Positions 1 to 11,267 of a stretch of DNA of 64,000 nucleotides are shown here, one piece after another. Source of the DNA: Podaxis mareebaensis (Eukaryota > Basidiomycota > Agaricomycetes > Agaricales > Agaricaceae); assembly GCA_018524725.1 (NCBI GenBank), contig JAEUWP010000455.1, positions 32,138-96,137 of the forward strand. Direction: 5' to 3'. Position 1 is the stretch's first letter. Every line of letters begins with the position of its first letter. The notes beneath the pieces are model-generated. The model ran no database searches, had not been told where the DNA came from, and was given only the letters and a program-made list of their open reading frames with translations. A program made the position numbers and the translations under genes.

Positions 1-742
1 CGGGAAGCATCGACGTAAGCGCGAGCGGGTGTTGACTGAGGTCTGGGATGACCTTGTTCTTTTTGGACTCTTCATCTAAGCTGTTTGCAAGGATGCGAAG
101 GGGGGCGTTGATGAGTTCATGGTCGAGTCGGGCAAAGGCTTCGGCGATAGCGTGTGAGACGCGTTTTGGGTCTGCATCAAGCAGTCCTTGGCGGGATGGA
201 GTTAATGGGACGGCAGTTTTGGAGCCCCAGATGAGGTTCTTCGCGCTAGAGAGGACGCCCGAGGTAGATTTAGTCTCCACGGAAGAGTTGGAAACGAGGG
301 AAAAGAGTTCGAGTGCGACAGCTTTGATGAGGATCTTGGAGAGGAGTTGGGATGTATGCGTGCCACTATGTCCGTCCATTACCGCGAAGAATAGGTAATC
401 ACCGGGTGCAGATGGGTCAGTCTCATCTCGTTGGACGACCTGGGTGGCATTGGCGTCCTCTATTGGGTCGTTGGAAGGCAGGAAGGCAGTGGTATAGTTC
501 CATTTGATTCCCCCGGGACTTGTGTGGGATTTGAAAGTGGCGTTTTGGTTGATGCGTTCTTCGAGGGTTTTGAGAGGGAGAATGGTGACGGTACGTGTGC
601 TCATTTCTGGCTTGCCGTCGGGCCCCTTGACGCGGACTGGGAGTTCAAAGGTCGGGTGGGATGAGTATGCTCTGTAGGCGTAGTATGCGGGGACTCCGAC
701 AGCAACGGTGGCGGCGACTGGCTTCCATGCGCGTCGCAGCAT
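1..742 (-). CDS. PP2C-family mitochondrial phosphatase, pyruvate dehydrogenase phosphatase type (3' part cut by window edge)
   Basis: One open frame of about 247 codons runs from an ATG at 742 to the left edge without an intron or stop, so the C-terminal part is missing. The start MLRRAWKPVAATVAVGVPAY is Arg-containing and hydrophobic, as in a mitochondrial presequence or membrane anchor. At about residues 120-140 it reads LFFAVMDGHSGTHTSQ, the metal-binding DGH(S/A)G motif that opens the PP2C catalytic core, in the form seen in pyruvate dehydrogenase phosphatases. Known for the family: Mg2+/Mn2+-dependent Ser/Thr dephosphorylation of the E1 alpha subunit, which reactivates the complex. Inferred: the same role here. 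It diverges from the next gene over 219 bp, which probably holds both promoters. It could also be another mitochondrial PP2C such as a Ptc5/Ptc6 relative. Confidence 0.85.
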   Translation of the reverse strand, partial: MLRRAWKPVAATVAVGVPAYYAYRAYSSHPTFELPVRVKGPDGKPEMSTRTVTILPLKTLEERINQNATFKSHTSPGGIKWNYTTAFLPSNDPIEDANATQVVQRDETDPSAPGDYLFFAVMDGHSGTHTSQLLSKILIKAVALELFSLVSNSSVETKSTSGVLSSAKNLIWGSKTAVPLTPSRQGLLDADPKRVSHAIAEAFARLDHELINAPLRILANSLDEESKKNKVIPDLSQHPLALTSMLP

Positions 743-961
743 TGCTTGCGACGAGTGAAGCTCTGAGACGCATAATTGGAAACATGACTGGTGTGCACGT
801 GACATATCTGTTGACTAGTATTTGTGTCAGAATGATTTGATCTTTGTTTGAATGGGCGTCAACGGAATGCCCAGCAGGCTCAGCCGCCCTCCCCGTCCAC
901 ATATAGCGTCAGTCCTGGCCTTCCGCTCTTTCTCCAGTCCCACCACCTGTAAGAGACCAGC

Positions 962-2635
962 ATGACCGAAGAGCTCCAAATTCCTTCCCAGCGGAAGGCC
1001 AAGTCTTTGCTCGAGACCCATCAAGACGCAAACGTTCTCATTAGAGCTTTGAATGAGTTCGCTGCAAGTCAACACAAGCCTGTGAGTCAGGGATATGATG
1101 TCTGATCTCAAGTGTTCATCCTCAAGTCGCGCTTCAATGCGTCTTTTCTTATAAAGTCAATCACACCCGATCCCCCAGAAGAATCTTCCCAAGACCCGAT
1201 CCCAGATGCGAACTCCAGTATCAGTACCAACGATACAAAACCCAAGTCAAAGAACACCGTGAAAGGGTCTGGCATCCCAGTTCCGCGTGCGCGTCGGAAA
1301 CCAGTTCACTCAGAACAACCGTCCGTCTCAAAACTATCAGAACTTGGTATCAAAGTCCGGGACTTTGCGTATGAGAGCACTCTCCCTCCCGTACCCACTG
1401 TCTATCTACAGCCACGCCAAATCCAACCATCTGTGCCTAAGGATGTGAATGACCCCAACGATCCACATTATGTTCTAGAAGAAGAACGCAAGAAGAAAGT
1501 GTACACCTTTGAATCCACCAGAAAAATCGAGAGAACACCAACGGAGCCTGTGCTGGAGAGTGACTTGCTGCCTCCCCCTCGCCGCACGTTCCCGAAAATT
1601 AAGCGCACTGACGCGCAGCTTGATCTTGGTTCGCAGTCCCAATCTCAACAACAATCCCAAACCCACTCACCCACGTCGCATGTACAACCACACGACATCA
1701 CCAATACACCATCTGGGTCGCAACCTGTCCCGGGCCTCACGACCGACTCGCAACAAACAGAGCCATGGGTTGACACACCCGTCGTCACACCGAATGGCTC
1801 CCTTCAATGGCCAAATGAACCCGAAGTGACAGATACAAGCACCGTCCCAGCATCCCAACTGGACTCTGACTCACAGGCGCTTCCTGTTCCCGAGACTGTG
1901 TCATATTCTCAAATGGGGTTCCCGCAACCGGATTCGTCGCCATTTGGTAGGGACAGTGGAACTAGAACTCCATTATCATCGAATCATCTACAGAGTCCGG
2001 CCGGAGTTCATTCACCTGGTTTGGATGATGCGCGTCATGTGTTGTCCACGACGCGTGTCAGTCCGCTTAATCCCCACCGAGATTCGGAACGAGGACGTGG
2101 ACGAACTGAGTCACGTCGACAGTCATCTTCCTCGTCTCCGCGTGCTACTCCCCTCGTCCCAACATCCCCTGTGCAGCCATCACTGCCACACCAGCCAAAT
2201 GGCTCACCATCACCTACACGATCACCCGCACCCGTACACGCACCCACGTCTTCTGCTGCGCTAACAAGTACATTACCTATACCCTCCACTTCATCTACAC
2301 CACGGTCCCCGTCCCCGCGATACAACCTCCGGAACAAACGGCGCGCAGAATCACCACCATCTACTTCTTCCGCTCATCCTTCTACGCGACCTCGATTATC
2401 CCGTGGTGCAACTATACCAAGTATATCAGCTACCCGGATGGGAGTGAAACCACTAGCAACGGTCTCAGCTAAATCCGTGCATGCGCAGAATAAGGCGTCA
2501 CCGTCAGTAGTTTCTACTGGGCGGACGTTGAAGCGGACGAGGGCTGCTACTGTTTCTGGGGCTACGAGTGCGAATGGTGGTATAGTGGAGGAGGGAGAGC
2601 TGAGGAGGAGTAAACGACGGCATAATGCATCGTAG
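962..2635 (+). CDS. Ser/Pro-rich low-complexity protein, probably nuclear, unrecognised
   Basis: Two exons: 962-1081 and 1127-2635, with a 45-nt phase-0 intron (GTGAGT...CTCAAG), giving about 542 aa. The first 40 residues look like a short helical segment (MTEELQIPSQRKAKSLLE). The rest is rich in Ser, Pro, Thr and Gln, with a Gln/Ser tract near residues 205-220. Basic patches such as RNKRRAESPP and a C-terminal LRRSKRRHNAS resemble nuclear localisation signals. No catalytic or folded domain is visible. I do not recognise the family. A nuclear scaffold or chromatin-linked role is only a guess from composition. The start was chosen because the ATG at 962 gives an exon that splices in frame with the long open frame. 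It lies 219 bp from the divergent phosphatase gene. Confidence 0.75.
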
Positions 2636-3348
2636 CTGGTCATTTTTTTGACTTGGGGCCCTTTCAACCTTGGGTTTTCTCCTCTCCGGGTTTTTCTTCC
2701 CTCAGGTCTAGGGCGGTTTGGTTTGGTCTCGATTCAGCGGTTTAAAAACGGCAATTGTAATATCATGTGCAATGTGCAATGGTCTGTGTTCATATGTACT
2801 CACACTTCCCCTCGCGGACGAGCATCGGACAGGATGGGACGAGGGTGTATCAGTCTCCACACGATTTGGGGTATACTTAACGCTGTATGCATTAGCTGTC
2901 GATAGAACTTTCATATTCTTATTTATTTATTTCTTCTTCTCCTTCTCTCTCTCTCTCTCTCTCGCTCCCTCTCGCCAATGAATAGAATCCGAATGCTTTT
3001 CTATACCTCGAAGCTGTTGAGTCTCAAAACCTTGGACGAGCTCAGCACGTTTGATGAGGGAACTTGCAGTTTGTTACGGCTCTAGTAGATGCGACAGCTA
3101 AACCTGGTATTGTACTAAACAAACCTAGTCTGTACCCTGTACCCTCGATCAATGGTGTAGGGGTCGTGCTGCAGGCACCTAAGTATACATGAAGTTCTAT
3201 GCTGCGCAGAAGCACCGAACCTTGATATCGATGCGTCCGTGTGTGATGTGTTATGGAACACGATGGCCCAAAAGCAAGCAGGTTGAGGTATTTAAGTCCT
3301 CTCCTTCCCCGATACTGCTCATTCTGTCCTTGCCAAGGCGTTTGTAAT
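2636..3348. other. Intergenic region between tandem genes
   Basis: This 713-bp stretch holds the 3' flank of the Ser/Pro-rich gene, a CT microsatellite at 2931-2975, and presumably the promoter of the gene starting at 3349. No convincing coding exon or RNA gene is visible. Confidence 0.6.
2931..2975. repeat. CT-rich microsatellite
   Basis: A pyrimidine tract that includes an uninterrupted (CT)n run at about 2944-2962, flanked by TTC and CTC triplets. It is a likely length-variable simple repeat. Confidence 0.9.
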
Positions 3349-4209
3349 ATGTCTTTTCCTCCAGGCACATTTCATGTATATGTTATACAGAATCCCACTA
3401 GCTTCCCTTATGGATACGTAAGTGCATTCACCCCCATATTTGCATGATAGTAAACTCGCCCCTCGCGATCAGACTCCATCGTTCTCCGCACTCGTGGCAT
3501 TCCCATCACGTACGGCAGCTGATGAGTTCTGGCGCGCTGTACAAGAGTCGCCGGATAACAATCCCCAGGATCCGGAAGCCTGTAGACGTTATAATGCGCA
3601 ATACATACGCATTCCTGTTCCATGGCTTCAATTGCGGCCGAAAGGATGGGATGCGCCATGTTTTGTTCAGCTCTTAGGCAGTGGTGCTTCTGGGCTCATC
3701 GCGCCGCCTCAGCCACAGCCAGATAACATCAGCGGGCGAGGGTGAATATCCACGGGTCATCGATTCGCCTGCTAATACCTTTCTTTTCAAGGTTTTATAT
3801 CCGCTCCGTTGCACGACCGAACTTGTACTGGCATTTTAATTCGATGCGTATCGGAGTAACACTGTCGAGCACGCATCAGACGCGGTTCGTTATCCGAAGG
3901 GCAACACCATTGCCATTTCAATGTCGCCCAGAGGAGGATATTCTCATTGGCAGCGATGACATCAACATCTTCCTCTCGGTGACTGGCAATGAACAGGAAT
4001 ACTCAGGACAAATGATAGTACGGGGATATTGCAGCGAGTTGTTTCCGGAATCTTGGGTGCCTGGAGTCAGTGCAGAGGACCGAGTTTTCAAGTTTAGTAG
4101 GTTCAGTGGTGGATTTGTTGCGTATCCGTCTGTGGGAGCCATGCTCTATGGTCCAATTCATGTAACTTCTGAACAGATGAACGGAGAACGATGGGAATTT
4201 GTAGAATAA
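3349..4209 (+). CDS. Hypothetical protein, 251 aa
   Basis: Three exons: 3349-3417, 3473-3741, 3792-4209. The introns are 55 and 50 nt with GTAAGT and GTGAAT donors, and the phases close exactly. The protein starts MSFPPGTFHVYVIQNP and has no signal peptide or membrane segment. From about residue 113 it begins a second part with short alternating hydrophobic strands (FYIRSVARPNLYWHF, then VTLSSTHQTRFVIRR). This gives a beta-rich impression and could be a trefoil or lectin-like fold. That is only an impression, since no QxW or other diagnostic repeat is clear. I do not recognise the family. The consistent splicing argues that it is a real gene. Confidence 0.65.
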
Positions 4210-4611
4210 AGCACCACAGTTCCTATATGTAACAGGTCGATGTCAGGCTATATGTTGGGCCTTCCAATTCAACAATGAAAGTAGCGCATCTGGGGGTTGT
4301 TGCACTGGCAAAGGAGGAAGCTCGCTAAAGATCTGTTATTTATCGTGACATTGTATAAAAGTCAACCCTGGTAGTCGATTACTCTTTCTCCACATCTTTT
4401 TATCCACTGTGCAATCGTGCTGTACGCTCACCTTATATCATTTTCTCTTTCCCTGCCCTCCAGCAAATACCCTCGAGCTATATTGGATCATCGCTGCTGG
4501 CAAAGCACCGTGTATTTGGCTTTGCTTGGGGAAGAGCCCTGTGCAAGCATAAGCAAATAGGAATGATAGAACTGAATTTCATTTCATCTTTCATTTTGAA
4601 GGATCGACAGG
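4210..4611. other. Intergenic region, promoter of the RNase P subunit gene
   Basis: 402 bp without a coding exon. It presumably contains the 3' end of the upstream gene and the promoter of the gene at 4612. A pyrimidine-rich tract lies near 4380-4460. Confidence 0.5.
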
Positions 4612-5911
4612 ATGTATTTCGACCTCAATGTTTCCGTGCCTCAATTACCTACCGCCCAAGGTAACAGGAAAGGAAAAGCAAAACAGGATGAAACCTTCAC
4701 ACCTTCACAACTGGAGGACATCGAGACGCGCGTCGATCTTCTCGTGCATTGTGCGCTCTGGATTTCTATTTCATCCAATCAATCTGACTGACTTTAGTAG
4801 GATATACCGTTATTGGGCTCGCGCATACAGTCCATAAACGCGTTGAAAAAACTCACATCAACGTCCTAGATAACCTACTTCCTTTACTCCGAAAGCGAGA
4901 CGGCGTTCTTTACCTCAAAAGGTTGAATATCATTTTGGATGAGGACAGCGAAAAAGGGTTTGGCTTGGTGCGACGCATCCTCATTTCTTACGCTCATTTT
5001 CTCACCAATCTCCCAAAGATTAATGCCAGTATACCTTTGTTCGACACATATGATATCATCGCCCTCGTCCCAACAACACACACTACATTTTCACTCGCCT
5101 GCTTGACACATAGCCAACCTTCCCCCCTCACGGCCCATGTCATCGCATTACCCCTTACTCTTCCCCGTCTCCCGTTCCATATGAAGCATACTCTCGTTCG
5201 GACAGCGATAAAGAACGGGTCGGTCTTTGAAATCAACTATGTCGGTGCCGTTGGAGGCGAACAAGACTCCGTAATGATGCAGGCTGGAGTCGCGGAAACG
5301 GGAGCATCTGCGAAGCGGAACTGGTGGTCTGCTGCCCGAGAGCTTGTGAGGGTAACAAAGGGAAAGGGCCTCTTGCTAAGCGGTGGTGTGGCTTTGAACG
5401 GTGATCTACGCGCCCCGAGGGATATTGGTAATTTGTATGTGGGTTTCCCGCGGACTTTTGGCCTATATCTCAACCCGTTTATCACAGAGTAACCATGCTC
5501 GGTTTGCCGCAAGACGCTGCCCACGCCATGTCGACAACAAATGCTAAGTCTTTAGTTCTTCGTGCACGTGAGTAATCCGCTATGTCTCGACTTGAGCTGG
5601 TGACATCTCAACTTTGATGAACAGAAACACGCAAGACGTACCGAGCTGTTTTTTCCGAGCCTAGACTCGTGGTTCCTGGTGGAACCCCGGTACCTACGAC
5701 CGAGAAGTCTGTCACCCATGAACCCGCCGCCACAACAGAATCTGCACCTTCAGCATCTTCAAAGAAACGTGCCCGAGATGACGCGAATCCAGGCCCGAGT
5801 CCAAACAAAAACGATGAGGTTGTCAATAATGATGCTACCCATAAGCAAGGGGCTTCGCGCAAGAAGAAACGGAAGAAGTTGCAAGACCGCAATCTGAACC
5901 CTGCTTCGTGA
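4612..5911 (+). CDS. RPP1: RNase P/MRP protein subunit Rpp1/Rpp30
   Basis: Four exons (4612-4750, 4798-5434, 5488-5567, 5625-5911) encode 380 aa with phases 1, 2 and 1. The N-terminus MYFDLNVSVP and the segments GYTVIGLAHTVHKRVEK and HMKHTLVRTAIKNGSVFEIN are hallmarks of the Rpp30 family, a TIM-barrel-like RNA-binding scaffold. Splicing the third exon restores the conserved motif GNLVTMLGLPQDAAHAMS and then LVLRAR. The last exon adds a disordered, Lys/Arg-rich tail (SRKKKRKK near residues 362-369), a probable nuclear or nucleolar signal. Family role: a protein subunit of nuclear RNase P and RNase MRP, needed for 5' tRNA processing and rRNA maturation. The length is normal for fungal homologues. 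Confidence 0.93.
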
Positions 5912-8900
5912 AGCAGACCTTTCCAATTCGACTTCTCTGTTCCATTCAACATACATTATACATCATTGTATCCCTACTTTGGGTCTGGAATGACTGGTTC
6001 TCGTTAGGTTTCCGGTCTGACGGAGTGAACACATACGGTGCGTTTTCATCAAGTCTAATATCGTCCACATTCAGCCGGGGAAGGCCCTGCTTTTGATGGT
6101 ATGTAATTATCTGGAACCGTACTTCGCAAGAACCTCGTCCAATACTGACGTTAACGATAACTCTCGGCAAGAAGAACTGGTTATAATGAGACGGAATTTT
6201 GGGCGATAAATATCGTTCTACGAACGCAGGACCGCTGCGAGGTTGTGAGTGAGTGGCCCCGAAATCCGAGAACGAATAACCTACGGGCTGTGCCAAGAGT
6301 AAATATTCAATGTGAACAAGGAAATCGGGGAGTAAAGAGTTGTGTTCATGTTGCAGTGAAAGGACTTGAAAACATTGTAAAGCCTACCTTCGACCAACAA
6401 GAATACCCCCCTGGAGGCATCGTCACTGCTGGACGAATCCGGAAGTAGCGATGGCTGCCATTACCGTTTCTAGTTTTACGGGCGTGGGGTTGGTGTGCCG
6501 GGGGAGGGCTGAAGACAAATAAACAACGGAAGAGGTGCGTCGTAGCCGGTTGGACTCATGCTAGTTCTTTGCTCTTGAATTTCGCCTCTCCGGAAGTATA
6601 GCAAGTGGAATGATCACTGGATCGCCTCTCACGCAGAATTTCAACAAGAAGCCCCATAACATTTTGTCCGTCCAAGCCTTCCACCTGTCTTCCTTCGCCA
6701 GTGGGGTGGGCCCTTGTTGCGTACAACGGCATGGACGAAGTCACCAAAGTCACCAAAGTGACGCTCATCCCACTTCCGCGCTTGTCCCATAACCCCCCCA
6801 CACACACCCGAGCTGTTGGGTAATCAGCTTGTCACTAAAGGCTGGACAAGTCCTACGATTTACGGCTACATGCCATCCTGATAAAATACATTATTTTTCT
6901 TACACGAGACCAGTGTCCCGCTTACTCTCTCACCAACAGTTCTCTCCCCGAAAGTCGGAAATCTGTTGGAAGAATGTCTGCTCCCAGACAGAAAAAGATG
7001 CGAGAAGAGCTTTGAGAGCTGGCTGCTGGCCATGGATAAGTGATCAGATGTATGTGTAGTTTGTTTGTGCCTTTGTGAAACCTTCGGCAACATGTATAGT
7101 TTACGAGTTCACTCTGCAGGCTTGAGGTGATGTTCCGGCTGTTGCCGCCTATCTTCGGTAGGCAACGCACTGACGATGTATATGCGGATGTACCCTAAAT
7201 CTAATAGTTGATTTCGTCGGCGCTGGGCGTTGTGGTAAGCATATCAGGCCTAGGCTTCGGATTCCCATCGGTGACTTTGGTGGGAGCCCGGCCGGTGATA
7301 GAAAAACCAAGTGATGGTCAATCATTTCAATCCTATATCGACGATATAGTATTTACCATAAGGTGCACACATAAGAATAATGCCACCATACTTTGTGATA
7401 ACAGTCTGTGGGAAACACGAATGAGCAGCGTAATTCCGGGTAGGTTGATAGTGCATCGCACAGAGTGAGTGGTGGTGGTTATATTGCCTATGCGGTACTT
7501 GCTTATCAGTAAAGAACTCAAGAAGTGAGGAGCGCTTCGTCTTCTCGTTCTTCTTGTAGTGATGTCGCTGGTAGCTATGTCATTGTTGGGAATCAACTTC
7601 AGGTTATCATTGAACTGGGGTCGCGTGATATGAATAGAACGTCGTGGTTGAGGTTAAGGAAGCCGGTCAGTGGGGAGGAGTATTGAGAAGGTTGGAAGAG
7701 AGCAGTATGGATCCGCTATCTAGTGGTTAGTGAGTCGTATTTAACTCGAAGTTGAATGATAGCTATCTAGTAACGAAGAGGCCGGAGGAGAGGAGTGGGA
7801 GCTCGTAGGACGCGACGGTCCGCTCACTACTTTGGTGGTTCGTGCTCAAGCGCCCAGTACTCAGTACTCAGTGGTGGCGCCACTGTGCCGTACAGATTTG
7901 GTTATCTAGAACCGAAACTCAAATGCACAAACTCGTCCATGGGATCAGCGTGATACGCGGATCCTAGTATTTACGTCGAAAGGTCAAGCAAACCGTGTAT
8001 ACGGATCACCTTGGGGATTTCATGCCCTACTCCGGACGTGAGCCACCAGCCTCCGCCACCAGGTATTCAACAACTCTCAGCTGAGACAGAAGACCCAGAT
8101 AGGTTTGTTGGAACGGTGGCTATTCAAACGTTCCGTTGAGCGAGTCGATCTGTCGATTAATTGTTTGATAAACAGCAGTGAACAGCCCGTGAATCATAGC
8201 GGAATGATGACGGGATGATATCACAATTTCGTGTGGCTCTCCGTCGGAACTGCGTACGTACGTACATTTATGAAACGCTCAGAGTGACAAGCGTCAGGGC
8301 TAAGATCTAAAAGGCCGATATTACACAAATTCTATGACGAAGGGATTGAATTCCTCGTTGATCAACAGATGCGGCAAGGTGCCTCGGAAAGTCATTTTGA
8401 AGCAATCGAGCTTGATATGAACCCGAGTTCCGTCATGCATAGTCGGAACTGGGGACCCTGATTTCTCTTTGCTCAGACGGGATGACAGGCGTTGGACACG
8501 ACATCACCGGCAGACCAGGGATGTGGCTTCTTTTAGAACTTGATGATACATGATGTCGATGGTCAAACGGACCCCTTCGGAAAGCGTAAACTCTCGGAAG
8601 CGAGGAAACCTCGATCGGTGGCGGTCAGTAGCCCAGCGCCTGTCACAAGATACGCTCGAGACCTCTTGAGGTCCCCCCACGTAGATAACGGGTTTTCCAG
8701 CGGTCCTCTGAGGTACATCATAAATTACACATTTTTAATCCTGGGTTCAAACTCAGAGTTGTTGTTTTCGAAATACCATACCCTAAGTTAGAAGTGCGAG
8801 AGAGAGCAATGGGAGATACAGGTCGAGACCCATCGACATGGGGTGCCAGAGGAGGCGAGGCGCGGCAAGACTCTTCCAGGATGTGCAGGATCAGAGCTTC

Positions 8901-9521
8901 CGTGAGGGAGATGAATTACGCTAGAATTAACACCGCTTCGGGTTTCGCATTGTTGCGCTGATACGAGTCAAGCGCAGAGCCTGAGTCTGAGCCATGTCTG
9001 CTCCTGCGATGGGAGATGGGGGATCTATTTTCAAGACGACAGATTCGACGAATTAAGCGAGTGCATGACCATGAAGGGCCTGAGTAGGAAGCAACACCTT
9101 GGGAACATGAGGCAGGATGGTTTGGCGGGTCGCGCGAAATCGGGTGCGTCATGTCTCTTCTAACACCCAATGGCCCAATGGCATTTGGCAAGGGAGCTAT
9201 TCCGTTCTGAAACGAACAAGGGTTGAATGCCGGCGGCAATAACGGAGAAAAGAAAATTAAAGCAGGATCTCTGTATTTTTAGCAGAGGGAGAGCGCTGGA
9301 GGAGTGAAAATGGAGTGTGATATTGGGATATTATTAGAAGGGAGAGAGAGACTTTGATTGAGTCAGGAGTGTAAGGGTGATAGGAGCCCTGCAATTCGTC
9401 TCCCTTATCGTCTCCGCAGATAAGGCAGGGTGCGGGAATTCGGACCGTGGAAAGGACGGAACGCAGAAATGATATAAATGCACAATGATGACCAAACGAC
9501 TCATCTCATCTCCCCCTCTGC
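5912..9521. other. Gene-poor 3.6-kb region
   Basis: No gene can be supported across this stretch. On the minus strand at about 6429-5946 a short two-exon reading (starting MPPGGYSCWSK and continuing PVGYSFSDFGATH) can be joined across a roughly 100-nt GT-AG gap. It has no recognisable domain and may be chance. Other open frames here are short and mutually overlapping. Minor direct repeats occur near 6738-6760 and 7855-7875. There is no tRNA, and I found no terminal repeats that would mark a transposon. The part next to 9522 presumably holds the promoter of the ACT-domain gene. Confidence 0.5.
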
Positions 9522-11267
9522 ATGGCAGACGCCGTCACCATCTCTCTCCTCCCCATCCCTCTCGCCCTCGTCCATATCCCTCGCTCCAGACTTCAAGCTT
9601 TATCTCATCCCGTCCTCAGGCACATCCTTCATCCCTCTCCCACATTTTTCAATGTCACTGCAAACGAGATTGAGATCTCGCTGTTCGTAGACTACGAGCA
9701 TGTCCAGGACTTTGAGGTCATTGCAGAAAAAGACAAGCGCAGTCAGCGCAAGAACCCAGTCGAGATCTCATATGAGCCATGGAGCGTCCTCCAGATCGAC
9801 TCACACACCGACCAGCTTGGCGAGTACCTCCACAGTTGTCTCGTCCCACTCACTTATTCTCCTCATAGACAACTCGGGTGCCCGCGTCAACGAGCTTTCT
9901 GCGCCTCTTGCTGCGGCTGGGATCTCTATTCTCTATCAGTCATCCTACTTGAGTGACTTTATCTTTGTGCGTTCCTTTATCCTGTATTCCTCATCTTCGA
10001 CTCACATCACCTAGGTCAAGCAATCGCGCTTGCATGAAGCCCTGACGCTTTTCGAGAAAGCAGGGTTCGATCTTTACAACTCCAATTCGATATACTCGCC
10101 TGCCATGTCTCCAGAATCGCCCGTCTCAGCCTCAGGAGACTACACGTCCAACATCTCCTCTCCGACGGTCCTTACCAGGTGCCACTCTACTATCCTCAAC
10201 TCCACACACTCATCTACACCCACGTCTTGCGCAACACCCAACGGCGACAGCTGCCGAGAGCGTATAAAATCTCACTCACCTACCTCCGGTGAAGTTCGCA
10301 TCCTCAATCCAGATCTTGCCTGTGTCGGTCTCTCCGACGAATTCGGCGTAGACCACTGGGGTCTCAAAATTGTCAAACTCGTCGCTTTTCCTGAACTCAT
10401 CCATTCATCCTCTCCCTCTCCTTTGTCATGTTCCCTTCGGGGGGAACAGTCAATCTTATTTTCGTCAAAGTACGAGGATGGATGTGGTGATGCGGACGAT
10501 GACGGGTACTTCTCGCACTCTCCGCATAGTATTTCGACTTCCGAAATAAGTGCGATGTCTACACCTCATACTGAGCCTTCTTCTGAAATGCGGAGTCGAA
10601 CGCGGAGTGCTAGACGTGCAACCCTTTCTCCTATCGACACCACTATCACCACCATTAGTGGCAGGGATCGTAGTGCCAAGGCCTCAGCACATGACGAGGA
10701 AGAGGAAGAGGAAGTGTCATCACCATCGCCTCCATTCCGTATTCCTTTCTTCAGCTTTACGCGGACGCTGGAGGGATCATCGCTGACTGCGGACGTCAAA
10801 ACCCTTGCAGCACTGTTCCCCCCTGAAGAACGGCATTTATTAGTGTGTTGCAGGGATCTGGATTTGGATTCTGATTTGGATGAAGGATGTGGCTTTGGGA
10901 GTGACGATGAAGAAGGCAACGAAGAGGGGGATGACGGAGGTGACGTGAGTATGGGGGACCTGAAGTGCTTGCAGATCGATCTGAAGAGGTTTGGGTTAGG
11001 TGAGTGTATTTTGTCCTTGGTGTGTGCGTCCGGAAGCTGAATGTATGCGTTGCAACAACAGATAAATTCGGCCTTGTGAATAGATTCTCGAGGGTATTGG
11101 GAGAAAATGGTGTCAACCATATGTACAGCTCCACCTTTAAAACTGCGAACCTCCTCGTAAGTACACCCACTCGTTCTCTCTTTTTTCGTGGCAATCATTA
11201 ACATGTCAACGTGAAGGTGAACAAAAAGCATGCTATAAGAGCGCAAACGTTGCTTCGCGGGTGCTAA
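9522..11267 (+). CDS. CASTOR-like ACT-domain protein (predicted amino-acid sensor)
   Basis: Five exons (9522-9819, 9869-9966, 10015-10999, 11062-11156, 11217-11267) encode 508 aa. Residues 1-150 match the ACT fold of the CASTOR family: FFNVTANEIEISLFVD, then GARVNELSAPLAAAGISILY and YLSDFIFVKQSRLHEAL. A long Ser/Pro and acidic linker follows, with EEEEEE near residue 360 and Asp/Glu runs near residue 430. The C-terminal exons give a second conserved segment (NHMYSSTFKTANLLVNKKHA). The first intron (9820-9868) has a GC donor. A GT alternative would shift the frame and destroy the conserved segment. In animals CASTOR1 binds arginine and regulates TORC1. In fungi the ligand and role are unknown, so sensing is inference. 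Confidence 0.85.

Noticed and set aside
8743..8756. Possible tRNA B box (GGTTCAAACTC)
   Set aside because: No A box or acceptor stem in the surrounding 100 bases.
10566..11246. 226-aa open frame antisense to the CASTOR-like gene
   Set aside because: It mirrors the acidic and Ser-rich exon of the sense gene, whose splicing and conserved motifs are strong.
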